The notes beneath the pieces are model-generated. The model saw nothing but the letters and a program-made list of their open reading frames with translations. It had not been told where the DNA came from and ran no database searches. The position numbers were made by a program, and so were the translations under genes. Of a stretch of 64,000 nt of DNA, positions 8,513 through 16,596 are shown in pieces. Source of the stretch: Micromonospora fulviviridis (GTDB lineage Bacteria; Actinomycetota; Actinomycetes; Mycobacteriales; Micromonosporaceae). Every line of letters starts with the position of its first letter. Positions within the stretch are counted from its first letter, which is position 1. The DNA is taken from the NCBI RefSeq assembly GCF_014648395.1, contig NZ_BMRA01000008.1:236676-300675 (forward strand), in the 5' to 3' direction.

Positions 8513-9259
8513 ATGAACCGTCCCCTGCGAACGGCGCTGCGTACGGCCGCCACGGCCCTGCTCGCCACCGTCACCCTGGCCGCCTCGGCCGTCGTCGGCG
8601 CGACTCCCGCCAGCGCCGCGCCGGCCGGCCTGCCCGGCATGGACGTCTCCAGCCACCAGGGCAACGTGAACTGGTCCGCCGCCTGGAGCAACGGCGCCCG
8701 GTTCGCGTACGTGAAGGCGACCGAGGGCACGTACTACACCAACCCGTACTTCGCCCAGCAGTACAACGGCTCCTACAACGTCGGGATGATCCGCGGGTCG
8801 TACCACTTCGCCCGCCCCGACACCACGAGCGGCGCCACCCAGGCCAACTACTTCGTCGACCACGGCGGCGGCTGGTCCAAGGACGGCAAGACCCTGCCCG
8901 GCGCGCTCGACATCGAGTACAACCCGTACGGCGCCACCTGCTACGGCCTGAGCCAGGCCTCGATGCGCAGCTGGATCGCCTCGTTCGTCAACCAGTACTA
9001 CGCGCGGACGGGCCGGTGGGCCACCATCTACACCACCACGGACTGGTGGAGCACCTGCACCGGCAACACCTCGCAGTTCGCCGCGAACAACCCGCTGTGG
9101 ATCGCGCGCTACTCCAGCAGCGTCGGCACCCTGCCGGCCGGCTGGGGGACGTACTCCTTCTGGCAGTGGGCCTCCTCGGGCGTCTTCCCGGGTGACCAGA
9201 ACGTCTGGAACGGCACCCTGGACCGGCTCAAGGTGCTGGCCTGCAACGGACCCTGCTGA
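8513..9259 (+). CDS. Secreted GH25 lysozyme (N,O-diacetylmuramidase type)
   Basis: This is a 248-residue secreted glycoside hydrolase of family 25 that should cleave the MurNAc-GlcNAc bond of peptidoglycan. A Sec signal peptide covers about residues 1-36 (TPASAAPAG around the cleavage site). The catalytic domain starts with MDVSSHQGNVNW and contains the acidic pair in ALDIEYNPYG. A good ribosome-binding site precedes the ATG. The gene ends 108 bases before a peptidoglycan amidase in the same direction, so the two look like a cell-wall lytic pair. No separate cell-wall binding domain is present. Confidence 0.93.
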   Translation: MNRPLRTALRTAATALLATVTLAASAVVGATPASAAPAGLPGMDVSSHQGNVNWSAAWSNGARFAYVKATEGTYYTNPYFAQQYNGSYNVGMIRGSYHFARPDTTSGATQANYFVDHGGGWSKDGKTLPGALDIEYNPYGATCYGLSQASMRSWIASFVNQYYARTGRWATIYTTTDWWSTCTGNTSQFAANNPLWIARYSSSVGTLPAGWGTYSFWQWASSGVFPGDQNVWNGTLDRLKVLACNGPC

Positions 9260-9366
9260 CCCGCTCCGGTGGCGGGCCGGCCCTCCGGCTCGGCGTGCCC
9301 GCCACGCCGCTCCCGGAGCAGCCGCCCGCCACCGGCGCCGTCCGTCCCCCCGACGAGGAGGCCCCG

Positions 9367-10041
9367 ATGTCCGTCCCCGTTCCCCGGCGGGCCGTGCTGC
9401 GCGGCGCGGTCCTGCTCGGCGCCGCCGCCGGCGCCACCGCACTGACCCAGTTCGGCGCCGGCCGCGATGCCCGGGCCTTCGCCACCCGGATCGACCAGCC
9501 GACCATCGCCAACTGCGCGACCTGGGGCGCCCGCCCGCCGTCGTCGGCGGTGAGCGTGGTGCAGAGCCGACCCAACAAGATCATCATTCATCACACCGCG
9601 TTCCCGAACACCACCGACTACAGCCTCGCGCAGGCCTACCGGAACTCGCGCGACATCCAGAACCTGCACATGGACACCAACGGCTGGCTCGACTCCGGGC
9701 AGCACTTCACCAACAGCCGCGGCGGCTACCTCACGGAGGGCCGGCACGGCAGCCTGTACGGGCTGCTGCACGGCGAGACCATGGTGCAGGGCGCGCACTG
9801 CGTCGGGCAGAACAGCCAGGCCATCGGCATCGAGAACGACGGCATCTATCTCGACGTGCAGCCCCCGCAGGCGCTCTGGAACAGCCTGGTGTGGTTCTGC
9901 GCCTTCACCTGCCAGCAGTACGGCATCCCCCCGACCGAGATCTACGGGCACAAGGACTTCAACAACACGCAGTGCCCGGGCCTGCTGCACGACCGGCTCC
10001 CCGAGTTGCGCAGCACCGTCGCCGCCCGCCTCGGCGCCTGA
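9367..10041 (+). CDS. N-acetylmuramoyl-L-alanine amidase (PGRP/amidase_2 family), probably Tat-exported
   Basis: This is a 224-residue amidase that should split the MurNAc-L-Ala bond. I use ATG 9367 (GAGGAGG upstream) because the longer frame lacks initiation signals. The N-terminus RRAVLRGAVLLGAAAGA is twin-arginine-like. Zinc ligands expected for the fold are visible: the His pair in IIIHHTAF, and the His and Cys in YGHKDFNNTQCPG. The domain occupies almost the whole mature protein. It lies directly downstream of the lysozyme and is followed by a strong hairpin at 10063-10100. Confidence 0.92.
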   Translation: MSVPVPRRAVLRGAVLLGAAAGATALTQFGAGRDARAFATRIDQPTIANCATWGARPPSSAVSVVQSRPNKIIIHHTAFPNTTDYSLAQAYRNSRDIQNLHMDTNGWLDSGQHFTNSRGGYLTEGRHGSLYGLLHGETMVQGAHCVGQNSQAIGIENDGIYLDVQPPQALWNSLVWFCAFTCQQYGIPPTEIYGHKDFNNTQCPGLLHDRLPELRSTVAARLGA

Positions 10042-10062
10042 CCGGAGACACCTCCTCCGCGG

Positions 10063-10100
10063 ATCCTGGACAGTTCCGTCCCCCGGAACCTGTCCAGGAT
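10063..10100 (+). terminator. Probable terminator after the lytic enzyme pair
   Basis: The arms ATCCTGGACAGTTCCG and its near-perfect complement (one bulged C) form a stem of about 16 pairs around a four-base loop. It has no U-tract, as is common in high-G+C actinomycetes. Confidence 0.7.
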
Positions 10101-10151
10101 CTCGGCGTTTCAGCGCTCGCTTATATAAGTTGAGTCTGATAGAAAGAGGTC

Positions 10152-10514
10152 GTGCACGCCTTCGACGTCCTCGGGGACCCGGTCCGTCGCCGGATCCTGG
10201 AGCTGCTCGCCGAGGGCGAGCAGCCGGCCGGCACGCTCGGCGCGACCGTCCAGCGGGAGTTCGGCATCAGCCAGCCCGCCGTGTCCCAGCACCTCAAGGT
10301 GCTGCGGGAGCACGGCTTCGCGACCGTGCGCGCCCAGGGCACCCGCCGCCTCTACGCGGTGGACCCGGGCCCGCTGCGCGAGATGGACGAGTGGCTGGCG
10401 GGCTTCCGCCGGTTCTGGACGCCGCCGCTGGCGGCGCTCGCCACCGAACTGGCCCGGGGCCGGCGGGAGCGGCGGCTGCGCGAGGGCAACTCCGAGGAGA
10501 GGAACACACCATGA
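10152..10514 (+). CDS. ArsR-family winged-helix transcriptional regulator
   Basis: This is a 120-residue ArsR-type repressor. The DNA-binding helix region reads GISQPAVSQHLKVLREHGF, followed by the wing around QGTRRLYAV. No Cys metal-binding motif is seen, so it is likely not a metal sensor. It starts at GTG 10152, just after a rare A/T-rich stretch (TTATATAA at 10131-10138) that could hold the promoter and its operator. It overlaps the following SRPBCC gene by 4 bases (ATGA). ArsR/SRPBCC pairs are common in actinomycetes and the repressor usually controls its own operon. Confidence 0.9.
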   Translation: MHAFDVLGDPVRRRILELLAEGEQPAGTLGATVQREFGISQPAVSQHLKVLREHGFATVRAQGTRRLYAVDPGPLREMDEWLAGFRRFWTPPLAALATELARGRRERRLREGNSEERNTP

Positions 10515-11152
10515 TCGACGTAATCGGGCAGATCAGCGCCGTCGAGCGCCGGTTGGGCACCCGCTCGCTCCCCGCCGGCGAGGCGCGGGTGATGACCATC
10601 AGCCAGACGTACGACGCGCCGGTGGAGGACGTCTGGGACGCCTGCACCAGCGCCGAGCGGATCCCCCGCTGGTTCCTGCCGGTCTCCGGCGAGCTGAAGC
10701 TCGGTGGGCGCTACCAGCTGGAGGGCAACGCCGGGGGCACGGTCGAGCGCTGCGACCCGCCGCACAGCTTCGCCGCGACCTGGGAGTTCGGCGGGGAGGT
10801 GAGCTGGATCGAGGTGCGGCTCACCGAGGCGGGCGCCGGACGTACCCGCTTCGAGCTGGAGCACGTCGCGCACGTCGACGACGCGCGGTGGGCCGAGTAC
10901 GGGCCGGGCGCGGTCGGCGTCGGCTGGGACGGTGCGCTGCTCGGGCTGGCCTCCCACCTCGCGGCCGACGGCTCCGGGATCACCCCGGATGAGGCCGTCG
11001 CCTGGATGGGCTCGGACGAGGGCCGCCGCTTCATGGCGGAGGCCAGCGACCGCTGGACCGAGGCGAGCATCGCCGCCGGCACCCCCGCCGACGAGGCGCG
11101 CGCGGCGGGCAAGCGGGTCACCGCCTTCTACACGGGCGCCCCGACTCCCTGA
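10511..11152 (+). CDS. SRPBCC (AHSA1/START-like) family protein
   Basis: This 213-residue protein has an SRPBCC ligand-binding fold. The AHSA1-type features are TISQTYDAPVEDVWDACTS, ERIPRWFLPVSG and FELEHVAHVDD. The C-terminal 60 residues are a helical extension beyond the core domain. It is translationally coupled to the ArsR regulator. The family binds small hydrophobic ligands or Hsp90; no ligand can be named from sequence. Confidence 0.88.
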   Translation: MIDVIGQISAVERRLGTRSLPAGEARVMTISQTYDAPVEDVWDACTSAERIPRWFLPVSGELKLGGRYQLEGNAGGTVERCDPPHSFAATWEFGGEVSWIEVRLTEAGAGRTRFELEHVAHVDDARWAEYGPGAVGVGWDGALLGLASHLAADGSGITPDEAVAWMGSDEGRRFMAEASDRWTEASIAAGTPADEARAAGKRVTAFYTGAPTP

Positions 11153-11162
11153 CTCCCCCGCC

Positions 11163-11200
11163 GATCGTGCCCGTGCCGTCGACACGGCACGGGCACGATC
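11163..11200. terminator. Bidirectional terminator between convergent genes
   Basis: A perfect 17-pair stem (left arm starting GATCGTGCCCG) with loop CGAC separates the SRPBCC gene from the convergent gene at 11207. Confidence 0.8.
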
Positions 11201-11206
11201 GCGCGG

Positions 11207-11547
11207 TCAGGCGGGGTGGAACTCGTGCACGACCTCGATGCGGCCGACGAGGTTGGCGTTGAGCAGGGGCACGTCCCCGGCGGGGATCCAGAGTTCGCGG
11301 ATCTCCCGGCCGCCGACCTGCCGGACCGGGTAGCGGTCGGCGAAGTCGCGCCGCACCGCGAACCGGGTCACGTAGCCGACGCCGGGACGTTCCAGTCCCG
11401 GGCGATCAGGACCGCGTACTCCTCGGTGAGCACAGGGTAGAAGATCGGCTGGTCCGGGAGGCGGGGCGGCCACTCCCGCCAGCCGGACGCCTCGACGAGG
11501 GCCAACTCCTCCGGCCCGGTCGGCCGCCACAGCGTGATGGTCTCCAC
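11207..11547 (-). pseudogene. Small conserved protein broken by a frameshift (ADP-ribosylation/crystallin J1-like family)
   Basis: The gene should start at GTG 11547, which has a strong ribosome-binding site (GGAGGAG). It reads LPDQPIFYPVLTEEYAVLIA and RDWNVPAS before hitting a stop at about 11370. The continuation VGYVTRFAVRRDFADRYPVR to the stop at 11207 lies in a different frame. Adding one G in the GC-rich run near 11381-11385 restores one continuous protein of about 113 residues. From memory, actinobacterial homologues are intact, with both parts in one frame, and are labelled as above. It is either a real one-base deletion or a sequencing error; the function is unknown. Confidence 0.7.
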
Positions 11548-11668
11548 CGTCTCCTCCTTCCGCTCAGGTCGGGGCAGGCTACCGGCGGCGGCGCCAGCGC
11601 GGCGAGCGGATTCCGGCCGGGGGTGTCCCCATGGGACTCCTTGATCAGACGCTGTCGGGGCCCTCGGC

Positions 11669-11674
11669 TAGGGT
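11669..11674 (+). promoter_or_regulatory. Leaderless-type -10 box for the DUF2199 gene
   Basis: TAGGGT lies exactly seven bases before ATG 11682, the spacing expected when transcription starts at the A of the start codon. It supports this start over the upstream ATG at 11631. Confidence 0.6.
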
Positions 11675-11681
11675 CACCCGG

Positions 11682-12209
11682 ATGCACGACTCCCCCGGCT
11701 ACACCTGCGGCACCTGCGGCGCGCGCCACGAGGACCCACCCCGGTCCTACCGCACCCACGCGCCGGCCTACTGGTCCGACGACCTGGCGGCAACGGACGG
11801 CAGCGAGCTGACCCCGGACCTCTGCGTCATCCAGGGCGAGCACTTCTTCGTCCAGGGCACCATCGACATCCCGCTGCGCGACGCGGACGGCGCCTTCTCC
11901 TGGGGCGTCTGGGTGTCGCTCAGCGCCGCGAACTTCGGCCGCACCGTCGAGCTGTGGGAGACGCCGGGCCGGGAGTCGGAGCCGCCCTACTTCGGCTGGC
12001 TGTCGACCGAGCTGCCGGTCTACGGCCGGAGCACCCTGGAACTCAAGACGCACGTGCACACCCAGCCGGTCGGCCGGAGGCCGCTCGTGGAGGTGGAGCC
12101 GACCGACCACCCGCTCGCGGTGGCGCAGCGCACCGGGATGACCATGGCGGACGTCCGCCGGATCGCGGAGCGGCTGCAGCACCCGGAGACACCCCGCACG
12201 GACGGGTGA
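11682..12209 (+). CDS. DUF2199 domain-containing protein
   Basis: This 175-residue protein is of unknown function. The N-terminus YTCGTCGARHEDPP holds a CxxC pair followed by His, typical of DUF2199 and possibly metal-binding. The middle contains FSWGVWVSLSAANF, TVELWETPGRESEPPYFGWL and TLELKTHVHTQPVGRRPLVE, which match the family pattern. I chose ATG 11682 because of the leaderless promoter. No signal peptide or membrane segment is seen, so it should be cytosolic. It is monocistronic: a short hairpin at 12211 and a separate promoter precede the Nudix gene. Confidence 0.87.
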   Translation: MHDSPGYTCGTCGARHEDPPRSYRTHAPAYWSDDLAATDGSELTPDLCVIQGEHFFVQGTIDIPLRDADGAFSWGVWVSLSAANFGRTVELWETPGRESEPPYFGWLSTELPVYGRSTLELKTHVHTQPVGRRPLVEVEPTDHPLAVAQRTGMTMADVRRIAERLQHPETPRTDG

Positions 12210-12210
12210 G

Positions 12211-12226
12211 GGGCGCCGCGGCGCCC
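12211..12226 (+). terminator. Short GC hairpin after the DUF2199 gene
   Basis: A 16-base perfect palindrome (GGGCGCC and its complement around GC) starts two bases after the stop codon. The stem is short, so a terminator role is tentative. Confidence 0.4.
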
Positions 12227-12233
12227 GGGCGGG

Positions 12234-12239
12234 TAACGT
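12234..12239 (+). promoter_or_regulatory. -10 box of the Nudix gene
   Basis: TAACGT ends eight bases before GTG 12248, which suggests a leaderless transcript and supports that start. Confidence 0.5.
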
Positions 12240-12247
12240 GCAGCGGC

Positions 12248-12763
12248 GTGACCGCCGCACCGTACACGCACTGCTCGTTCTGCGGCGCGGCCTACCCGGC
12301 GGAGGCCGGGTGGCCGCGCGTCTGCCTGGCCTGCGGGGAGACGGTGTGGCGCAACCCGCTGCCCGTCGCGGTGGCCGTGCTGCCGGTCCGCACCCCGGAC
12401 GGCCTCGGCGTGGTGGTGGTCCGCCGGGACATCGAGCCGGCCCGCGGCCAGCTCGCCCTCCCGGGCGGTTTCATCGAGTACGGCGAGGAGTGGTCCGAGG
12501 CGCTCGTCCGCGAGCTTCGGGAGGAGACCGGCCTGCTGGCCGAGGCCGACGAGGCGCGGCTGTTCGCGGTGCACGGGGCGCCGGCCGGCGGCACCATGAT
12601 GGTCTTCGGCGTGCTGCCCGAGCGACCGGTCGGTGACCTGCCCCCGTCGGCGCCGACCGAGGAGGCCACCGAGTGGCTGGTCCTCACCGAGCCGGTCGAG
12701 CTGGCGTTCTCCACGCACACCCGGGTGCTGGCCGACTTCCTCGCCGGCCAGCCCGCCGACTGA
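12248..12763 (+). CDS. Nudix hydrolase with N-terminal zinc ribbon
   Basis: This is a 171-residue Nudix pyrophosphohydrolase. The N-terminus carries two CxxC pairs (HCSFCG and CLACGE, about residues 8-35), a small zinc ribbon like that of NudC-type proteins. The Nudix box is complete: GGFIEYGEEW followed by RELREETGLL, with all catalytic Glu residues. The long upstream frame is not used; GTG 12248 fits the promoter position. The substrate (NADH-like, ADP-ribose or nucleotide sugar) cannot be told apart. The gene is convergent with ssuD, 12 bases away. Confidence 0.9.
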   Translation: MTAAPYTHCSFCGAAYPAEAGWPRVCLACGETVWRNPLPVAVAVLPVRTPDGLGVVVVRRDIEPARGQLALPGGFIEYGEEWSEALVRELREETGLLAEADEARLFAVHGAPAGGTMMVFGVLPERPVGDLPPSAPTEEATEWLVLTEPVELAFSTHTRVLADFLAGQPAD

Positions 12764-12775
12764 CCCGACCGGTGC

Positions 12776-13948
12776 TCAGCCCCGGGCCGCGGCCGGCACC
12801 GGCTGCGGCGTGAACGGCACGCCCGCCGGCACGGCGGCAGCCGGCTCGCCGGCCGGGTGCCGCCACAGCCCGCGCCCGCGCAGGATCGGCAGCACGCCCT
12901 CGCCGAACCAGTACGCCTCCTCCAGGTGCGGGTGGCCGGAGAGGATGAACTCGTCGATGCCGAGCGCGTGGTATTCGGCGATCCGGTCGGCGACCTCGGT
13001 GTGGCTGCCGACCAGCGCGGTGCCCGCCCCGCCCCGGACCAGCCCGACCCCGGCCCACAGGTTCGGCGCCACCTCCAGGCCGTCGCGGGAGCCGCCGTGC
13101 AGGTCCAACATCCGCCGCTGCCCCTCGGACTCGCTGCGCCGCAGCCCCTCCTGGACGGCCCGGATGTCGGCCTCCGCGATGCCGTCGAGCAGCCGGCGCG
13201 CCTGCGCCCACGCCTCGTCGGCGGTGTCCCGGGTGATGACGTGCAGCCGGATGCCGAACCGCAACTCGCGGCCGGCCTCGGCGGCCAGCCCCCGGATCCA
13301 GTCCAGCTTGCCGGCCACCTGCGCCGGCGGCTCCCCCCAGGTCAGGTAGACGTCGCTGTGCCGGATGGCCACCGGGCCGGCCGCGGCGGACGACCCGCCG
13401 AAGTAGACCGGCGGCACCGGATCGGGCAACCGGCTCAGCCGGGCGCCCGCCACCCTCACGTGCTCGCCCGCGTGGTCCACCGTCTCGCCGCGCCACAGCG
13501 CGCGAACCACGTGCAGGAACTCGTCGGTGCGCGCGTAGCGGGCGTCCTTGTCGAGGAAGTCGCCGTACGCCCGCTGCTCGGTGGACTCGCCGCCGGTGAC
13601 CACGTTGAGCAGCAGCCGGCCGCCGGAGAGCCGCTGGAACGTCGAGGCCATCTGGGCGGCGAGGGTCGGTGAGAGCAGCCCGGGGCGGAACGCGACGAGG
13701 AACTTCAGCCGCTCGGTCACCTCGGTCAGCATGGCGGTGCTCAGCCAAGCGTCCTCGCACCAGGCGCCGGTCGGGGTGAGCGCGCCGGCGAAGCCGAGCT
13801 GCTCGGCGCTGCGGGCGATCTGGCCGAGGTAGGCGATGCTGGCCGGCCGCGCGCCGCCGGCGGTGCCGACCGGTACGCCGTGCCCGCCGCCCACGATGTC
13901 CCGGCTGTCGCCGTAGGTCGGCAGGAACCAGTGAAAGGTGAGCGGCAT
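12776..13948 (-). CDS. ssuD: FMNH2-dependent alkanesulfonate monooxygenase (LLM class)
   Basis: This enzyme should oxidise alkanesulfonates to aldehyde and sulfite using reduced FMN. The 390-residue length and blocks closely match SsuD: FHWFLPTYGDSRDI at the start, LTPTGAWCEDAWL with the conserved Cys at residue 64, FGIRLHVITRD with the active-site Arg and His, and NLWAGVGLVRGGAGTALVG. The ATG at 13948 has an AGGAGG site seven bases upstream. It is divergent from ssuACB. No SsuE-type flavin reductase is in the window, so FMNH2 must come from elsewhere. The CCTA-N9-TAGG palindrome lies in the shared promoter region. Confidence 0.93.
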   Translation of the reverse strand: MPLTFHWFLPTYGDSRDIVGGGHGVPVGTAGGARPASIAYLGQIARSAEQLGFAGALTPTGAWCEDAWLSTAMLTEVTERLKFLVAFRPGLLSPTLAAQMASTFQRLSGGRLLLNVVTGGESTEQRAYGDFLDKDARYARTDEFLHVVRALWRGETVDHAGEHVRVAGARLSRLPDPVPPVYFGGSSAAAGPVAIRHSDVYLTWGEPPAQVAGKLDWIRGLAAEAGRELRFGIRLHVITRDTADEAWAQARRLLDGIAEADIRAVQEGLRRSESEGQRRMLDLHGGSRDGLEVAPNLWAGVGLVRGGAGTALVGSHTEVADRIAEYHALGIDEFILSGHPHLEEAYWFGEGVLPILRGRGLWRHPAGEPAAAVPAGVPFTPQPVPAAARG

Positions 13949-13999
13949 GGGATACCTCCTGAGGGGTGGGACGACCGGGTCCACACCCTACCCACAAAT

Positions 14000-14016
14000 C
14001 CTATCGGGTTGGTAGG
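14000..14016. promoter_or_regulatory. CCTA-N9-TAGG palindrome in the ssuD/ssuA divergent promoter
   Basis: CCTA at 14000 and TAGG at 14013 are separated by nine bases, and a further CCTA half-site is at 13987. The same spaced palindrome occurs at 18668 before the sulfite oxidase gene. The TAGG parts may also serve as -10 elements for one or both strands, so an operator overlapping the promoters is the best reading. No candidate regulator gene lies nearby. Confidence 0.55.
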
Positions 14017-14067
14017 TTGCTCACGTCCGCCGATGGCCGGCGCATCCCCCTTTCCCGAGGAGCTGCC

Positions 14068-15054
14068 ATGCGTACCCCGTCGAGAACCGCCCGCCCCCGG
14101 CGGCGCCGCGCGCTGCCCGCGCTGCTCACGGCCCTGGCGCTGCTGGCCGCCACGGCCCTGACGGCCTGCGGCGGCGACGCGGCCGACGCCCGTGGTGGCG
14201 GCAGCGGCCCGCTGCGGATCGGCTACCAGCGCTTCGGCGGCCTCAGCCTGGTGAAGGCCCGCGCTGCCGCACCGAACGTGACCTGGTCGCTGTTCGAGAG
14301 CGGCCCGGCGCTGACCGAGGCGCTCAAGGCCGGCTCGATCGACATCGGCCAGGTCGGCGAGGCGCCGCCGGTCTTCGCCGCCGCCGGGAAGATCCCGTTC
14401 GCCGTCATCGGCACCTCGGCCCCGATCCCGCAGGGCGAGGCGGTGCTGGTCAAGGCCAACAGTCCCTACCGCACCTTCGCCGACCTGCGGGGGAAGACCG
14501 TCGCGCTGAACAAGGGCTCCAACGTGCACTGGCTGCTGGTGAAGCTGCTGGAGGCGAACAAGATGACCCTGAAGGACGTCAACGTCAAGTACCTGAAGCC
14601 CGCCGAGGGGCGGCCCGCGTTCGACAACGGCCAGGTCGACGCCTGGATCATCTGGGACCCCTACTTCGCCCTGGCCGAGCAGCCCGGCGTGCGGGTGCTC
14701 GCCGACGCCACGGGCCTGGCCGGCAACCGGGAGTACGTGCTGGCCGCGCCGCAGGCGGTGAAGAACCGGACGGACGACGTCCGGGCCTTTCTGACGACCT
14801 ACCGCCAGGTGACCGACTGGGGCATCGGCCACCCGCAGGAGCGCGCCGCCACCCTCGCCCCCGAGCTCAAGATCCCGCTCGACGTGACGACCCGGGCGCT
14901 GGCCCGCAGCGCCCGGCCGCTCGCCCCGGTAACCCCCGAGATCGGCGCCGAACTCCAGGCCATCGCGGACAGCTTCGTTCAGCTGGAACTGGTGCCCGGC
15001 CCGGTCGACATCGCCGGCCGGGTGGACGGGCGGTTCAACGAGGTGTTCCGGTGA
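14068..15054 (+). CDS. ssuA: Aliphatic sulfonate ABC transporter substrate-binding lipoprotein
   Basis: This is the solute receptor of the sulfonate importer (328 residues). An Arg-rich N-terminus is followed by a hydrophobic segment and a lipobox ending LTAC. The SsuA/NMT1-type fold is evident from LRIGYQRFGGLSLVKARA, ALTEALKAGSIDIGQVGEAP and GKTVALNKGSNVHWLLVKLL. I take ATG 14068 (GAGGAG upstream) rather than the longer frame. It overlaps ssuC by four bases (GTGA). The context with SsuD makes sulfonate or a sulfate ester the likely ligand. Confidence 0.92.
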   Translation: MRTPSRTARPRRRRALPALLTALALLAATALTACGGDAADARGGGSGPLRIGYQRFGGLSLVKARAAAPNVTWSLFESGPALTEALKAGSIDIGQVGEAPPVFAAAGKIPFAVIGTSAPIPQGEAVLVKANSPYRTFADLRGKTVALNKGSNVHWLLVKLLEANKMTLKDVNVKYLKPAEGRPAFDNGQVDAWIIWDPYFALAEQPGVRVLADATGLAGNREYVLAAPQAVKNRTDDVRAFLTTYRQVTDWGIGHPQERAATLAPELKIPLDVTTRALARSARPLAPVTPEIGAELQAIADSFVQLELVPGPVDIAGRVDGRFNEVFR

Positions 15055-15881
15055 GCACGGTCGTCGAGACGCCGGCCCCCGTCGTACCGGCCGGGCCGGC
15101 GCCCGCCCGTTCCCGGGCCGGCGCGGCCCGGCGCTGGCGGCGGGTGGTCAGCCCGGTCGTGCTGGTGCTCGGCTGGGAGGCCGCCGCCCGGGCCGGGCTG
15201 CTCTCCCCGGAGAAGCTGCCCGCCCCCAGCGCGGTCCTCGCCACCGGTTGGCGACTGGCCCGGGACGGCATCCTCGCCGTCCACCTGGTCGACTCGCTCA
15301 CCCGGGCCGCGCTCGGCCTGCTGATCGGCGGCGGCCTGGCCCTCGTGCTCGGGGCGGCCGCCGGGCTGCTGCGCCTCGGCGACGACCTGGTCGACCCGCC
15401 GGTGCAGATGGCCCGCATGCTGCCCCACCTGGGCCTCGTGCCGCTGCTCATCATCTGGGTGGGGATCGGCGAGTCGCTGAAGGTCACCCTGGTCGCGCTC
15501 GGCGCGTTCTTCCCGATCTACTTCAACACGTACGCCGGCATCCGTGACATCGACGAGCGGCTGGTGGAGGCGGCGCGCACCTGCGGTCTCGGTCCGGCCG
15601 CCCGGCTGCGCCACGTGGTCCTCCCCGGCGCGCTGCCCGCCCTCTTCCTCGGGCTGCGGCTGGCAATCGGCGCGGCCTGGCTCAGTCTCGTCGTCGGCGA
15701 GCAGGTGAACGCCCAGACCGGCGTCGGCTTCCTCATGATGGAGGCCCGCGAGTTCAGCCAGACCGACGTGGTGGTGCTCGGCCTGCTCATCTACGCCCTG
15801 CTGGGCCTCCTCTCCGACCTCGCCCTCCGGTACGCGGAGAGGAGGACGTTGACATGGCGGCGCGGACTGCGGGCGACCTGA
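15051..15881 (+). CDS. ssuC: Aliphatic sulfonate ABC transporter permease
   Basis: This is the membrane subunit of the sulfonate importer (276 residues). A Pro/Ala-rich N-terminal tail of about 35 residues precedes six hydrophobic helices. The EAA loop that docks on the ATPase reads EAARTCGLGPAARLRHVVLP. The GTG start overlaps the ssuA stop, and the 3' end overlaps ssuB by 28 bases, so the three genes are tightly coupled. Confidence 0.92.
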   Translation: MSTVVETPAPVVPAGPAPARSRAGAARRWRRVVSPVVLVLGWEAAARAGLLSPEKLPAPSAVLATGWRLARDGILAVHLVDSLTRAALGLLIGGGLALVLGAAAGLLRLGDDLVDPPVQMARMLPHLGLVPLLIIWVGIGESLKVTLVALGAFFPIYFNTYAGIRDIDERLVEAARTCGLGPAARLRHVVLPGALPALFLGLRLAIGAAWLSLVVGEQVNAQTGVGFLMMEAREFSQTDVVVLGLLIYALLGLLSDLALRYAERRTLTWRRGLRAT

Positions 15882-16579
15882 CCCGGCCGGTCCTCACCGC
15901 CCGCGCGGTGGCCCGCACGTTCGGCTCCACGGTGGTGCTGGCCGGCGTCGACCTCACCATCGCGGCCGGCGAGACGGTGGCGCTGCTCGGCGGCAGCGGC
16001 TCGGGCAAGAGCACGCTGCTGCGCATCCTCGCCGGCCTGGACGGCGAGGCGACCGGCGAGCACGTCCTGCACGGCACCGCGGCCGTGGTGTTCCAGGAAC
16101 ACCGGCTGCTGCCCTGGAAGCGGGTGACCGACAACGTCGCCCTCGGGCTCACCGGCGCCGGCGTCGCGGCCCGGGTCGACCGCGCGCTGGCCGAGGTCGG
16201 CCTGGCCGACCGGGGCCGGGCCTGGCCGGCCGAGCTCTCGGGCGGGCAGGCGCAGCGGGTCGCCGTGGCCCGGGCCCTGGTCCGCGAACCCGACCTGCTC
16301 CTGCTCGACGAGCCGTTCGGAGCTCTGGACGCGCTCACCCGGCTGCGCATGCAGGGCCTGCTGCGCCGGCTGCGCGCCGAGCACGGCTTCGCCGCGCTGC
16401 TGGTCACCCACGACGTGGAGGAGGCGCTGCTGCTCGCCGACCGCGTCCTGCTCCTCGACGGGGGCGTCATCGCCGAGGAGGTTCCCGTCCACCTCGGCCC
16501 CGCCCCCCGCCCCGACGACCCCGCCCTCGGCGCGCTGCGGCGGCGACTGCTCGACCGCCTCGGCGTCCCCACCACCTGA
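15854..16579 (+). CDS. ssuB: Aliphatic sulfonate ABC transporter ATP-binding protein
   Basis: This is the ATPase of the sulfonate importer (241 residues). Walker A is GGSGSGKST (about residues 46-54), the Q-loop is VVFQEHRLLPW, the signature is LSGGQAQRVAVARALV, and Walker B is LLLLDEPFGALD with the switch His in LLVTHDVEEAL. It begins inside ssuC. The next gene, an SBP56 protein, starts 17 bases after its stop, so it is probably co-transcribed. Confidence 0.93.
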   Translation: MAARTAGDLTRPVLTARAVARTFGSTVVLAGVDLTIAAGETVALLGGSGSGKSTLLRILAGLDGEATGEHVLHGTAAVVFQEHRLLPWKRVTDNVALGLTGAGVAARVDRALAEVGLADRGRAWPAELSGGQAQRVAVARALVREPDLLLLDEPFGALDALTRLRMQGLLRRLRAEHGFAALLVTHDVEEALLLADRVLLLDGGVIAEEVPVHLGPAPRPDDPALGALRRRLLDRLGVPTT

Positions 16580-16596
16580 CCCCCACCGGAGACGCG

